Assembly: GCA_030836185.1 (NCBI GenBank)
Contig: JAURQH010000064.1
Span: 1 to 36,866, forward strand
Direction of reading: 5' to 3'
From: Planctomycetota bacterium
GTDB taxonomy: Bacteria > Planctomycetota > Planctomycetia > Planctomycetales > Planctomycetaceae
DNA: 36,866 nt
Shown: positions 17,326 to 24,298 of the stretch, piece after piece
Position numbering within the stretch: the stretch's first letter is position 1
How the letters are laid out: each line of letters begins with the position of its first letter
Notes under the pieces: generated by a model
What the model was told of the DNA's origin: nothing
Seen by the model: the letters and a program-made list of their open reading frames with translations, nothing else
The model's database searches: none
Position numbers and translations under genes: made by a program

Positions 17326-18864
17326 TTAAGGGGCGGATGTTCGAGCCGATGATCCCATTTCATCTCGCAGGTTTTTGATATTTCCGTTAACAGTTTCGTG
17401 TTCATCCAGATTTGTGAATGTCTGACTGGTATTCCCGTTCAATATCTCGGTGGTTGATGTCAAAATATGAGAAGGAATCGATTCCTCGAGCTCGATGACC
17501 GTCATTTCTCTCCAAGGACCATATTGGAAACGTAACAAGAAGATGAATCCACCTACCACGAGATTTGCCGTACAGGCATACCAACATCGTTCCAGAGTGA
17601 GAACTCCGTAGAATTCCATAACGGCAACCGGGATCACCATAAGAAACCAAGCGGAAAACATATTGACCAGCAGTGAAACACGAGTATCTCCGGCGGACCG
17701 AATCGCTGATCCAAACACGACCAACATTGCATCAAAGAGAGAATAGATTGCCACATACTTGAGAATCTGCAGTACCAGGGGCTCTATTTTGGCGAACTCT
17801 TCAGGGTCCGCGTATCGTCGAAAGGGCTCCAGCAAATGCCAAGGCGCAAGTATGTAAGCACTACAACAGACTAAAACTAAAGACCCGGTCCCTATCATTG
17901 CCAGCCATGTTGATCTCGCTGCCAGATCTGCACGTCCTTCACCAATATGCCTACCAACAAGGATTGTCACTGCCGTTCCAACACCCAGCATTGGAATGAA
18001 CACAAGCATATTGAGATTAAATGCGAGGTTGGTTGCCGCGAGGGCCGATTCGCTCAACCGCCCCACCAAAAACAAAAACAGCGTGAACGCTCCCGCATCA
18101 CCCAGAGTTTGAAATCCACTGGGAAGCCCGTATCTCAGCATACGACGGATCAATTCTGAGTCCCAGGCTCGTTCATGCCAGAATCGATAGACCTCGCGCT
18201 CACGTGGCCGACAGAGAAGATACAGATAGCATACTGCTCCTGCCAGTGAAGTGATAATTGTTGCGATACCAGCCCCCATAATCCCCATTTCAGGAACAGG
18301 ACCAGCCCCATAAATCATCAGTGGATCGAGAACGGCGTTGATGGCCACCATCACCAAGTTGACCTTGAGAATCACTCCTGTTTCGCCTCGCCCTGAGTAA
18401 AACGCCGACAGCCCTGTTTTGAAAATCATTGGCACTGATGCCATGCAAAGTAGCAAGTAATACTGTTGCTCGAACTGAATCACTTCTGGAGCATGACCAA
18501 ACAGAGGGATCATTGCCCATGCGACTGCCACGAATGGAATTGTCGCAGCGATAATGAGAATACCAAGATAGATTGATTGCCAAATCGCACGAGAAATTCG
18601 ATCCGGGCGATTGGCACCATCATACTGTGAGACAAACGAGTTCACATATGCGACAGTCCCGAACGCAATGGCTGACGTGGACCAATTCAGCATGCTAGCA
18701 GGAAGCGAGGCTGCTAACGCAGACGATGAGTACCAGGTCAGATACATACGATCAATAAAATGCATCAACATCATCGATCCCGCGCTAAAAATCAGCGGAA
18801 TCGCAACGACCATGAGCTCGCGAAGGCTACCTGCAGTTGGTTTTTGAGTAGGCGAGCCATTCAT
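17326..18864 (-). CDS. MATE-family multidrug/metabolite exporter
   Basis: From the ATG at 18864 (a TTG two codons earlier is possible) the protein is 512 residues with about 12 hydrophobic helices arranged as two homologous halves. The first half starts MVVAIPLIFSAGSMMLMHFI DRMYLTWY, matching the MATE N-terminal helix. FIPMLGVGTAVTILVGRHIG in the middle is the typical start of the second half (compare GxGxAxxxLVGxxxG). A hydrophilic tail of about 55 residues (ELEESIPSHIL onward) extends past the last helix and is unusual for the family. It probably exports a cationic drug or metabolite by Na+ or H+ antiport. It lies upstream of the aminotransferase in a two-gene operon and diverges from the ABC exporter across a 271-base gap in which I see only short inverted repeats. 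Confidence 0.9.
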   Translation of the reverse strand: MNGSPTQKPTAGSLRELMVVAIPLIFSAGSMMLMHFIDRMYLTWYSSSALAASLPASMLNWSTSAIAFGTVAYVNSFVSQYDGANRPDRISRAIWQSIYLGILIIAATIPFVAVAWAMIPLFGHAPEVIQFEQQYYLLLCMASVPMIFKTGLSAFYSGRGETGVILKVNLVMVAINAVLDPLMIYGAGPVPEMGIMGAGIATIITSLAGAVCYLYLLCRPREREVYRFWHERAWDSELIRRMLRYGLPSGFQTLGDAGAFTLFLFLVGRLSESALAATNLAFNLNMLVFIPMLGVGTAVTILVGRHIGEGRADLAARSTWLAMIGTGSLVLVCCSAYILAPWHLLEPFRRYADPEEFAKIEPLVLQILKYVAIYSLFDAMLVVFGSAIRSAGDTRVSLLVNMFSAWFLMVIPVAVMEFYGVLTLERCWYACTANLVVGGFIFLLRFQYGPWREMTVIELEESIPSHILTSTTEILNGNTSQTFTNLDEHETVNGNIKNLRDEMGSSARTSAP

Positions 18865-19135
18865 GGTCAAGCTGACATACCATCAAAGAACGAGGTTCGG
18901 GGCATCACACACGCAAGCATGACGGGAGGCGCGACCCGCGTCAACATCCACAGTATGTGCAGAATTCTGCGAAATTAAAGGAAAGGCAACATTCCAGAGC
19001 AGGCGGACGGATCTTCGTCTGGACGTATTTTTCAAGGAATGTTAAATTCCAGTCACATCACGGTTTCGGTGCTGGCAGCATCTGAAACAAATGCATCAAG
19101 GACGAGATTTGAACTGCAAGGATCGCAGAAGCACC

Positions 19136-21211
19136 ATGAACGCTAAACGCAAAGGCAAAATCTCGGAATTCACACGGGTGATTCCGTATGTCTGGCCTTA
19201 CCGCAAAAGATTGTTTCTTTCCGCATTCTTCGCCTTATGCGTTGGATTGTTCTGGGGACTCAATCTGACTGCCGTCTATCCATTGATGGAGGTACTTCTG
19301 AAAGGTCGGAACTTCGATGAATATGTCACCGAACACATCGACAAAACAGAACTCGAAGTACAGCAGTACCAACGGACGATTGACAAGCAGGAAGGGCAAC
19401 TTGCCAAACTGAACAACCAGGGAAACACTCTCGCCGAGACCGAACGAATTGACTTGATGAACTCGATTGCAAAATCGCAATCGAAATTAAGTTCTGCGTC
19501 TCGTAAAGTGACAGTGATGTCTTGGCTCAAACAGCACTTCGTTCGCCATCTTCCTCACGACCAGTTCAACCTGATGGTCTTGATACTTGCTGCATTGTTG
19601 ACGGCAACATTGATGAAGGGGATATTTATCTACCTTCAGGATGTATTGACGGGAAGTGTTGTCGAACTCTCCATTTTATCCATTCGCAAAGATTGCTTCC
19701 GCCGCGTGCTGAATTACGACTTTCAAACAGTCCGTAATGTTGGCGGAACTCCCGGCTTAATGTCACGCTTTACCTTCGACCTCAACATGCTCAGCAACGG
19801 CTTACAACTGATCGGTGGTCGTTTTTTACGTGAACCGTTAAAGGCGATCTCCTGTATCACACTGGCCTTTATCGTCAATTGGAGGCTCACACTGCTTTCG
19901 ATGGTTTTCACACCACTTGCCGGGTATGTCTTTTATCGATTCGGTCGCAGCCTGAAAAAAGCCAGCCATCGCATGATGGAAAGCATGTCACGCATTTGTA
20001 AAAGTATGGAAGAGTCTTTTGATTCCATCAAAGCAGTCACTGCATACGGCCGTGCTCGTCACCACCGTGCCCAATTTCATCGCGAAAACAAACAATATTT
20101 CAAAAAAGCCATGAAAATTGTCCGTATCAGTGCAATGACGAATCCCACCATCGAATTTTTCGGTTTAATGGCTATTTTCACATCGTTACTTCCCGGAGCC
20201 TATCTGGTGTTACGCCAGACTGACGAAATCTGGAACATCAAGCTGAGTGATTCGGCGATGGACATCTCGCAATTAGGACTGATGTATGTATTGCTGATTG
20301 GGATACTTGATCCACTCAGAAAACTGTCGAAGCTTTTCACATCTTTCAAAAGGTCAGCAGCCGCCGCAGAGCGAGTCTTTAGCTTAATTGATACAGAACC
20401 TCTTGTTAAAGAATTCGCTAACGCTGAGAATCTCCCTCGCCTTGAACACTACGTTGAATTCAAAAATATCACCTTCAGCTACAGCAATAATGAAGAAACT
20501 GACCAAGCGATCCGGGAAGCCGTATTAAAGGATGTCAGTCTCAAGATCCCTCACGGCGAAACGGTTGTTGTCGTGGGTGAAAACGGATCAGGAAAGTCGA
20601 CACTCGTAAATTTACTGCCTCGCTTCTACGATCCGCAATCTGGGGCCGTCACCATTGACGGGCACAATATCCGTAAAGCCACATGGGCATCCTTGCGTTC
20701 CCAGATGGGAATTGTGACGCAAGAAACATTACTGTTTGATACGAACATTTATGACAATATTGCGTACGGAAATCCGAACGCGACCAAAGAGCAAGTTGTC
20801 GATGCCGCACGGCTCGCAAATGTCATGCAATTCGCCGAGAAAATGCCCGATGGTTTATTGACAGAAGTCGGCGAAAAAGGATCGAAAATGTCAGGTGGCC
20901 AAAGACAGCGTATCGCATTGGCACGTGCGATCGTTCGCGACCCGGCAATCATGATCCTGGACGAAGCGACATCGGCCATCGACTCTCAAAGCGAGAAGCT
21001 CATCCATGAGACGCTGCGAGAATTCCTCGTTGGTCGTACTGCATTTATTATCACGCACTCTGTGACACCTTCCATCCTGGATTTCACGTCCCGAATCCTT
21101 GTGATGGACCACGGACGTCTCGTCGATCATGGATCTCACGAAAAACTCATTCAGTCATGTCCACAGTATCAGCGTTTGTTCCACGCTCAAGGTGGGTCGA
21201 AAGCTGCTTGA
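19136..21211 (+). CDS. MsbA-type ABC exporter (fused TMD-NBD) with extracytoplasmic coiled-coil loop
   Basis: From the ATG at 19136 the protein has 691 residues; an in-frame ATG 15 codons upstream (19091) is possible. TM1 is at about residues 26-46. About 95 residues then separate it from TM2 and include a heptad-like helix pair (EVQQYQRTIDKQEGQLAKL and ETERIDLMNSIAKSQSKLSS); MsbA has only a short loop there. The remaining TMD is standard. The NBD has Walker A GENGSGKST at 481-489, Q-loop VTQET, signature MSGGQRQR, Walker B IMILDEATSA and the H-loop histidine (FIITHS). It is probably a homodimeric exporter of lipid, glycolipid or peptide. The prenyltransferase-repeat gene follows 51 bases later. 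Confidence 0.93.
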   Translation: MNAKRKGKISEFTRVIPYVWPYRKRLFLSAFFALCVGLFWGLNLTAVYPLMEVLLKGRNFDEYVTEHIDKTELEVQQYQRTIDKQEGQLAKLNNQGNTLAETERIDLMNSIAKSQSKLSSASRKVTVMSWLKQHFVRHLPHDQFNLMVLILAALLTATLMKGIFIYLQDVLTGSVVELSILSIRKDCFRRVLNYDFQTVRNVGGTPGLMSRFTFDLNMLSNGLQLIGGRFLREPLKAISCITLAFIVNWRLTLLSMVFTPLAGYVFYRFGRSLKKASHRMMESMSRICKSMEESFDSIKAVTAYGRARHHRAQFHRENKQYFKKAMKIVRISAMTNPTIEFFGLMAIFTSLLPGAYLVLRQTDEIWNIKLSDSAMDISQLGLMYVLLIGILDPLRKLSKLFTSFKRSAAAAERVFSLIDTEPLVKEFANAENLPRLEHYVEFKNITFSYSNNEETDQAIREAVLKDVSLKIPHGETVVVVGENGSGKSTLVNLLPRFYDPQSGAVTIDGHNIRKATWASLRSQMGIVTQETLLFDTNIYDNIAYGNPNATKEQVVDAARLANVMQFAEKMPDGLLTEVGEKGSKMSGGQRQRIALARAIVRDPAIMILDEATSAIDSQSEKLIHETLREFLVGRTAFIITHSVTPSILDFTSRILVMDHGRLVDHGSHEKLIQSCPQYQRLFHAQGGSKAA

Positions 21212-21262
21212 ACGTGTGTCTTTTGTTACAGTGTCGGTTGACCATTACCCGACAGAACATTC

Positions 21263-22216
21263 ATGCCCGACACACCTTTCTTACTACAATTAGCACAACG
21301 GCTTAACGCAGGGTTAGAGCACCTCGCCGTTTCTCGCCTTCAGCGGCATCGTCAATTTGTATTTTCTCAGCAAATGCCAGACGGAGGATTTCGGGGCCGA
21401 GAGGGAGACTCCGATCTCTATTACACTTCCTTTGCGGTTCGCTGCCTCGGACTGACTGGTGGAATCAGTTCTGAAGAAGCGAGTACCCTGATCGATTACA
21501 TGGCACGCCACGATTGGCGAACGCTTGAGGCAATCGATCTCTTGAATTACGTCTATACAGCACTGGCAATTCAAACATTTACGGGACACGACCTGTTTGC
21601 AAACGAATCTGCAAGCTGGACGCAAAGTCTCGCTCGGAAACTTGAAGAAACACGAACACCTGACGGCGGTTACGCGAAGTCTCCCACGAATTCGATCGGG
21701 AGTACTTACCATTCATTTCTCACGGTTCTCACCTATGAACTTCTGGGAATTGTCGTCCCCCAACCGAATCGCTTAATCCAGTTCTTCTATGATCGGCAAC
21801 GTGATGATGGAGGTTTCGTCGAGATTGCTCCGATGAAAAGCTCGGGGACAAACCCAACCGCTGCCGCAGCCATCGCTCTTCAAAGACTTGGTGGCATGGA
21901 CGACGAGTTACGAGAAGACGTGAAGCTCTTTCTGCGAGAAGTGCGGTCAGGAGATGGTGGATTTGAAGCGAATACCCGAATCCCGATTGCTGACGGACTC
22001 TCTACCTTTACGGGCCTATCAACGCTTATTGATATTGGTATCGACCCAGAGACGCTGATTCCTCGCAAGCAGGTAATCCAATTTGTCACTCACCCCGAAG
22101 AAGGACTGGAACTCCCCACCGGCGGTTTTCGTGGAGGTGTGTGGGACTCTCAAGCAGATACGGAATATACTTTTTACGGTCTTGGTATTCTCGGTTTGGT
22201 CGGGGCAGAAGTATGA
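21263..22216 (+). CDS. Prenyltransferase/squalene-cyclase-repeat protein (alpha6/alpha6 barrel), zinc ligands missing
   Basis: This 317-residue protein is built of about five to six helical-hairpin repeats marked by GG(F/Y) turns: PDGGFRGREGDSDLYYTSFA near 33, PDGGYAKSP near 133, DDGGFVEIAP near 177, GDGGFEANTR near 230 and TGGFRGGVWDS near 290. This is the fold of protein prenyltransferase beta subunits and terpene cyclases. By eye-alignment with RabGGTase beta, the Cys ligand in the penultimate repeat is Leu (ADGLSTF) and the His ligand in the last repeat is Tyr (DTEYTFYG). A zinc-dependent prenyltransferase reaction is therefore unlikely. There is no DXDD cyclase motif and no signal peptide. 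It may bind isoprenoids or act in an unknown reaction. It lies between an ABC exporter and a COX3-like gene. Confidence 0.85.
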   Translation: MPDTPFLLQLAQRLNAGLEHLAVSRLQRHRQFVFSQQMPDGGFRGREGDSDLYYTSFAVRCLGLTGGISSEEASTLIDYMARHDWRTLEAIDLLNYVYTALAIQTFTGHDLFANESASWTQSLARKLEETRTPDGGYAKSPTNSIGSTYHSFLTVLTYELLGIVVPQPNRLIQFFYDRQRDDGGFVEIAPMKSSGTNPTAAAAIALQRLGGMDDELREDVKLFLREVRSGDGGFEANTRIPIADGLSTFTGLSTLIDIGIDPETLIPRKQVIQFVTHPEEGLELPTGGFRGGVWDSQADTEYTFYGLGILGLVGAEV

Positions 22217-22317
22217 TCATAATATTCACCAAGAAATGGCCTGGTGGAAATATTTGTCCTAACGTCTATTAATCATAAAAGCTCGAGTCCTTTACGATTT
22301 CATAAGTGGTCCTACTT

Positions 22318-22908
22318 ATGGCACAACCTTATCGCGAACAACCCAATCGCCTGGCACTTCACTTTTTTCTGCTCGCTGGAATTGTGTTTGGTATCGCCTG
22401 CATGAGTGGCTGGGTTCTGATTGAGTTATCAAGTGGTACAGAACCCGGAGATTTCCATTTTCCACGTGTTTTCTGGCTGAGTTCGATTTCGCTAATCACC
22501 GGTAGTATCGCATTGGAACGGGCCAGCCTGTTTGTCAGTCGAGAGCAACAAAAACCGTTTCGTAGTAATTTGATAATTGCGCTGGTTTCGGGAGCGTTTT
22601 TTGTCGCTTTACAAATCTATGGGATGTGGATTTTGCTACGCTCTCAGGAAACAGAATTTGCATTTGCGACCGCGGAAACAGCAGTGGCCCTTGGGGTGAA
22701 GCCATACGTCTTTGTGGCGGCATTTCTGCATGCCATGCACTTCTTTCTGGCCCTGTTATTTCTTGTGTATGTCACCCTGAATGGCATCGCAGATCGATAT
22801 GACCATGAATATTATTGGGGCGTGCGTGTCTGCGCGTGGTTTTGGCACGGCTTGGGTATTGTCTGGTTGATGATCCTGGTCGTTTTTGCCATCGTGACAA
22901 TGCGGTAA
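22318..22908 (+). CDS. Orphan cytochrome c oxidase subunit III-like membrane protein
   Basis: From the ATG at 22318 the protein is 196 residues; a GTG four codons upstream is the only other start. Five transmembrane helices are visible: ALHFFLLAGIVFGIACM, FWLSSISLITGSIAL, LIIALVSGAFFVALQIYGMW, AAFLHAMHFFLALLFLVYV and AWFWHGLGIVWLMILVVFAI. The last two, with FLHAMHFF near 138 and WFWHGLGIVWL near 175, match the family's HxxHV/xG and WHFVDxVWL signatures. The size fits the short five-helix form of subunit III. No subunit I or II gene is nearby, so it may serve an oxidase encoded elsewhere or have diverged. The gap of 101 bases from the preceding gene and the 7-base convergent gap to panB leave little room for separate control. 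Confidence 0.8.
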   Translation: MAQPYREQPNRLALHFFLLAGIVFGIACMSGWVLIELSSGTEPGDFHFPRVFWLSSISLITGSIALERASLFVSREQQKPFRSNLIIALVSGAFFVALQIYGMWILLRSQETEFAFATAETAVALGVKPYVFVAAFLHAMHFFLALLFLVYVTLNGIADRYDHEYYWGVRVCAWFWHGLGIVWLMILVVFAIVTMR

Positions 22909-22915
22909 ATGCGTT

Positions 22916-23719
22916 CTACTCGTGAGAATGCTTCGCAGAAGGAAACTCGCCTGATTTCACTTCGGCAACATAATTTGAAGTTGCATTACGGGCCTGTTTA
23001 CCCAACTCCGCATAATGTTTCAGAAATTTTGGATGAAACCCTTGAGTCACACCGAGCATGTCGGGACCAACAAGCACTTGTCCATCGCAATGAGGGCCAG
23101 CACCAATTCCGATGGTCGGAATCTGCAAATCTTCTGTGACTGTCTTGGCGATGGAGCTGGGAATTAATTCCAGAACAATGGCGAATGCCCCAGCCTCTTG
23201 GGCTGCTTTTGCGTCTGCCTGAATCCGATCCTCATCACGCTGAATCTTCCCCATTCCTCCGAGGTGATGCACCGATTGAGGTTTCATCCCGACATGAGCC
23301 ATGACCGGGATTTCTGCATCAGCCAGAGATTGGATTGTCTCTGACTGATGGACTCCTCCTTCGAGTTTCACCGCTGATGCACCTGTTTCCTTGATGATGC
23401 GTCCCGCATTTTCCAGCGCTTGCTGAGGGCTCACTTGATAGGTCATGAAGGGAAGATCGACAACGACGAGAGCGTGCTTTGTTCCCCGAACCACCATTTT
23501 GGCATGATAGATCATTTCGTCGAGCGTCACCGGTAGCGTGGTGGTATGACCCTGAACAACCATTCCTAGTGAATCACCGACCAGAATCGAATCGACTCCG
23601 GCATCATCCATAATTGATGCCCAAAGAGAATCGTAAGCGGTAATCATGGCGAGTTTCTCGCCGGATTGTTTAGACGCTTTGAACCGAGGGACCGATATGG
23701 GACGTAAGGGAGGACTCAT
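22916..23719 (-). CDS. panB: 3-methyl-2-oxobutanoate hydroxymethyltransferase (ketopantoate hydroxymethyltransferase)
   Basis: This 267-residue TIM-barrel enzyme catalyses the first step of pantothenate (CoA) synthesis: 5,10-methylene-tetrahydrofolate + 2-oxoisovalerate to ketopantoate. The N-terminal segment MITAYDSLWASIMDDAG precedes the Mg-binding D49 in ILVGDSLGMVVQGH, then TLPVTLDEMIYH. D88 (VVDLPFMTY) and E120 (AVKLEGG) complete the metal site, H142/G144 lie in MAHVGMKPQSV, and the catalytic E184 is in VLELIP. GIGAGPHCDGQVLVGPDMLG near 204-223 is the family signature. The length is normal. No other pan gene is adjacent. The gene is convergent with the COX3-like gene and diverges from the long non-coding region at 23720-24298. 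Confidence 0.95.
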   Translation of the reverse strand: MSPPLRPISVPRFKASKQSGEKLAMITAYDSLWASIMDDAGVDSILVGDSLGMVVQGHTTTLPVTLDEMIYHAKMVVRGTKHALVVVDLPFMTYQVSPQQALENAGRIIKETGASAVKLEGGVHQSETIQSLADAEIPVMAHVGMKPQSVHHLGGMGKIQRDEDRIQADAKAAQEAGAFAIVLELIPSSIAKTVTEDLQIPTIGIGAGPHCDGQVLVGPDMLGVTQGFHPKFLKHYAELGKQARNATSNYVAEVKSGEFPSAKHSHE

Positions 23720-23885
23720 TTCTCAAAATGTCCGATGCAAAATGACTGGTGGAGACGATTTTGAAGACAGCATAATACCTATACTCTTTCGAGAGAACCG
23801 AAACGCGTTCCCTTTGAAACAATCAATACTCTTACAAACAAGAAGTGTTTCATAATAATACACTGTTGCGAAATCAGCATTTTTC

Positions 23886-23910
23886 GGTATGTTGCATAAT
23901 CAGACATACC
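23886..23910. promoter_or_regulatory. Inverted repeat, possible operator
   Basis: GGTATGT and ACATACC are perfect inverted copies separated by 11 bases (TGCATAATCAG). The spacing of about 18 bases centre to centre is compatible with a dimeric regulator on one face of the helix. It lies about 170 bases upstream of panB and about 120 bases upstream of the putative small RNA. No T run follows, so it is not an intrinsic terminator. Confidence 0.3.
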
Positions 23911-24002
23911 CATCTTAATTTACAATAATAAACACTTTCCTTAATTCTTTATCATGCTGAAAATAAAAGACTTACAAATATTCATGAGTGTCTCCCGACT
24001 TT

Positions 24003-24018
24003 CGGCACGGCATTTGTT
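24003..24018 (+). promoter_or_regulatory. Candidate promoter of the small RNA, sigma-54-like (-24/-12)
   Basis: CGGCAC, a 5-base spacer and TTGTT resemble the sigma-54 consensus TGGCAC-N5-TTGCW, with T-to-C at the first base and C-to-T at the normally invariant -12 position. The spacing predicts a start near 24029, three bases before the first hairpin of the RNA. A poor sigma-70 reading (CCGACT, 17 bases, TATGTA) gives almost the same start, so the sigma class is uncertain. Confidence 0.3.
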
Positions 24019-24028
24019 ATGTAGATAA

Positions 24029-24118
24029 ATAGTCAAGACGACAAGGGTTGGCCCGCACTTGCGTCTGACGTACAAAAGCAGGTGTTCTGAACTAACCCTT
24101 CAGAACGCCTGTTTTTTT
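24029..24118 (+). ncRNA. Putative structured small RNA or independent leader upstream of trxB
   Basis: Two adjacent hairpins are readable directly. Hairpin 1 pairs 24032-24045 with 24058-24069: GTCA, G37-G40 and CAAG pair with CTTG, CGTC and TGAC. It has 12 pairs, two bulged A residues (24036, 24041) and a 12-base loop GGTTGGCCCGCA. A 9-base linker (GTACAAAAG) leads to hairpin 2, a strong intrinsic terminator at 24079-24118. No start codon with a plausible reading frame lies inside, and the gene upstream (panB) is on the other strand, so this looks like an independent transcript of about 90 nt. It could also be the terminated leader of trxB, 180 bases downstream. It does not match any riboswitch, 6S, SRP or tmRNA consensus that I know. 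Confidence 0.5.
24079..24118 (+). terminator. Strong intrinsic terminator
   Basis: CAGGTGTTCTGA (24079-24090) pairs along its whole length with TCAGAACGCCTG (24100-24111), including one G-U pair, around a 9-base loop (ACTAACCCT). Seven T residues (24112-24118) follow directly. It is the best terminator in the window, yet no plus-strand protein gene precedes it. Confidence 0.85.
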
Positions 24119-24286
24119 GCTCTGAGATACACTGGCTGACATTTCAGTCCGGTGAGAATGTTCGCTTTCCGGTAGTTCTACCGATTTTGTCTCGGTTGTC
24201 TGTCCGTATCCCGTGCGGTATTGTTCTATTCTGTCAAAGAGCCCAACCTTTAGGGCCTTCTATAGACCAATTCCTCCATTGTTTAC

Positions 24287-24291
24287 AGGGA
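24287..24291 (+). promoter_or_regulatory. Ribosome binding site supporting the GTG start of trxB
   Basis: AGGGA lies 7 bases before the GTG at 24299. The nearby ATG at 24291 is out of frame and meets a TGA after three codons, so GTG is the only sensible start. Between the terminator at 24118 and this site there is only a small hairpin, GCCC/GGGC at 24241-24256. Confidence 0.55.
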
Positions 24292-24298
24292 TGTCAAA

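Larger units (their letters stand above)
23720..24028. other. AT-rich non-coding region between panB and the putative small RNA
   Basis: No convincing ORF is seen on either strand. It should contain the panB promoter (minus strand) and control elements for the RNA at 24029. The clearest structure is a perfect 7-bp dyad, GGTATGT at 23886-23892 and ACATACC at 23904-23910, with an 11-base spacer; it could be an operator or a small hairpin. Confidence 0.5.
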
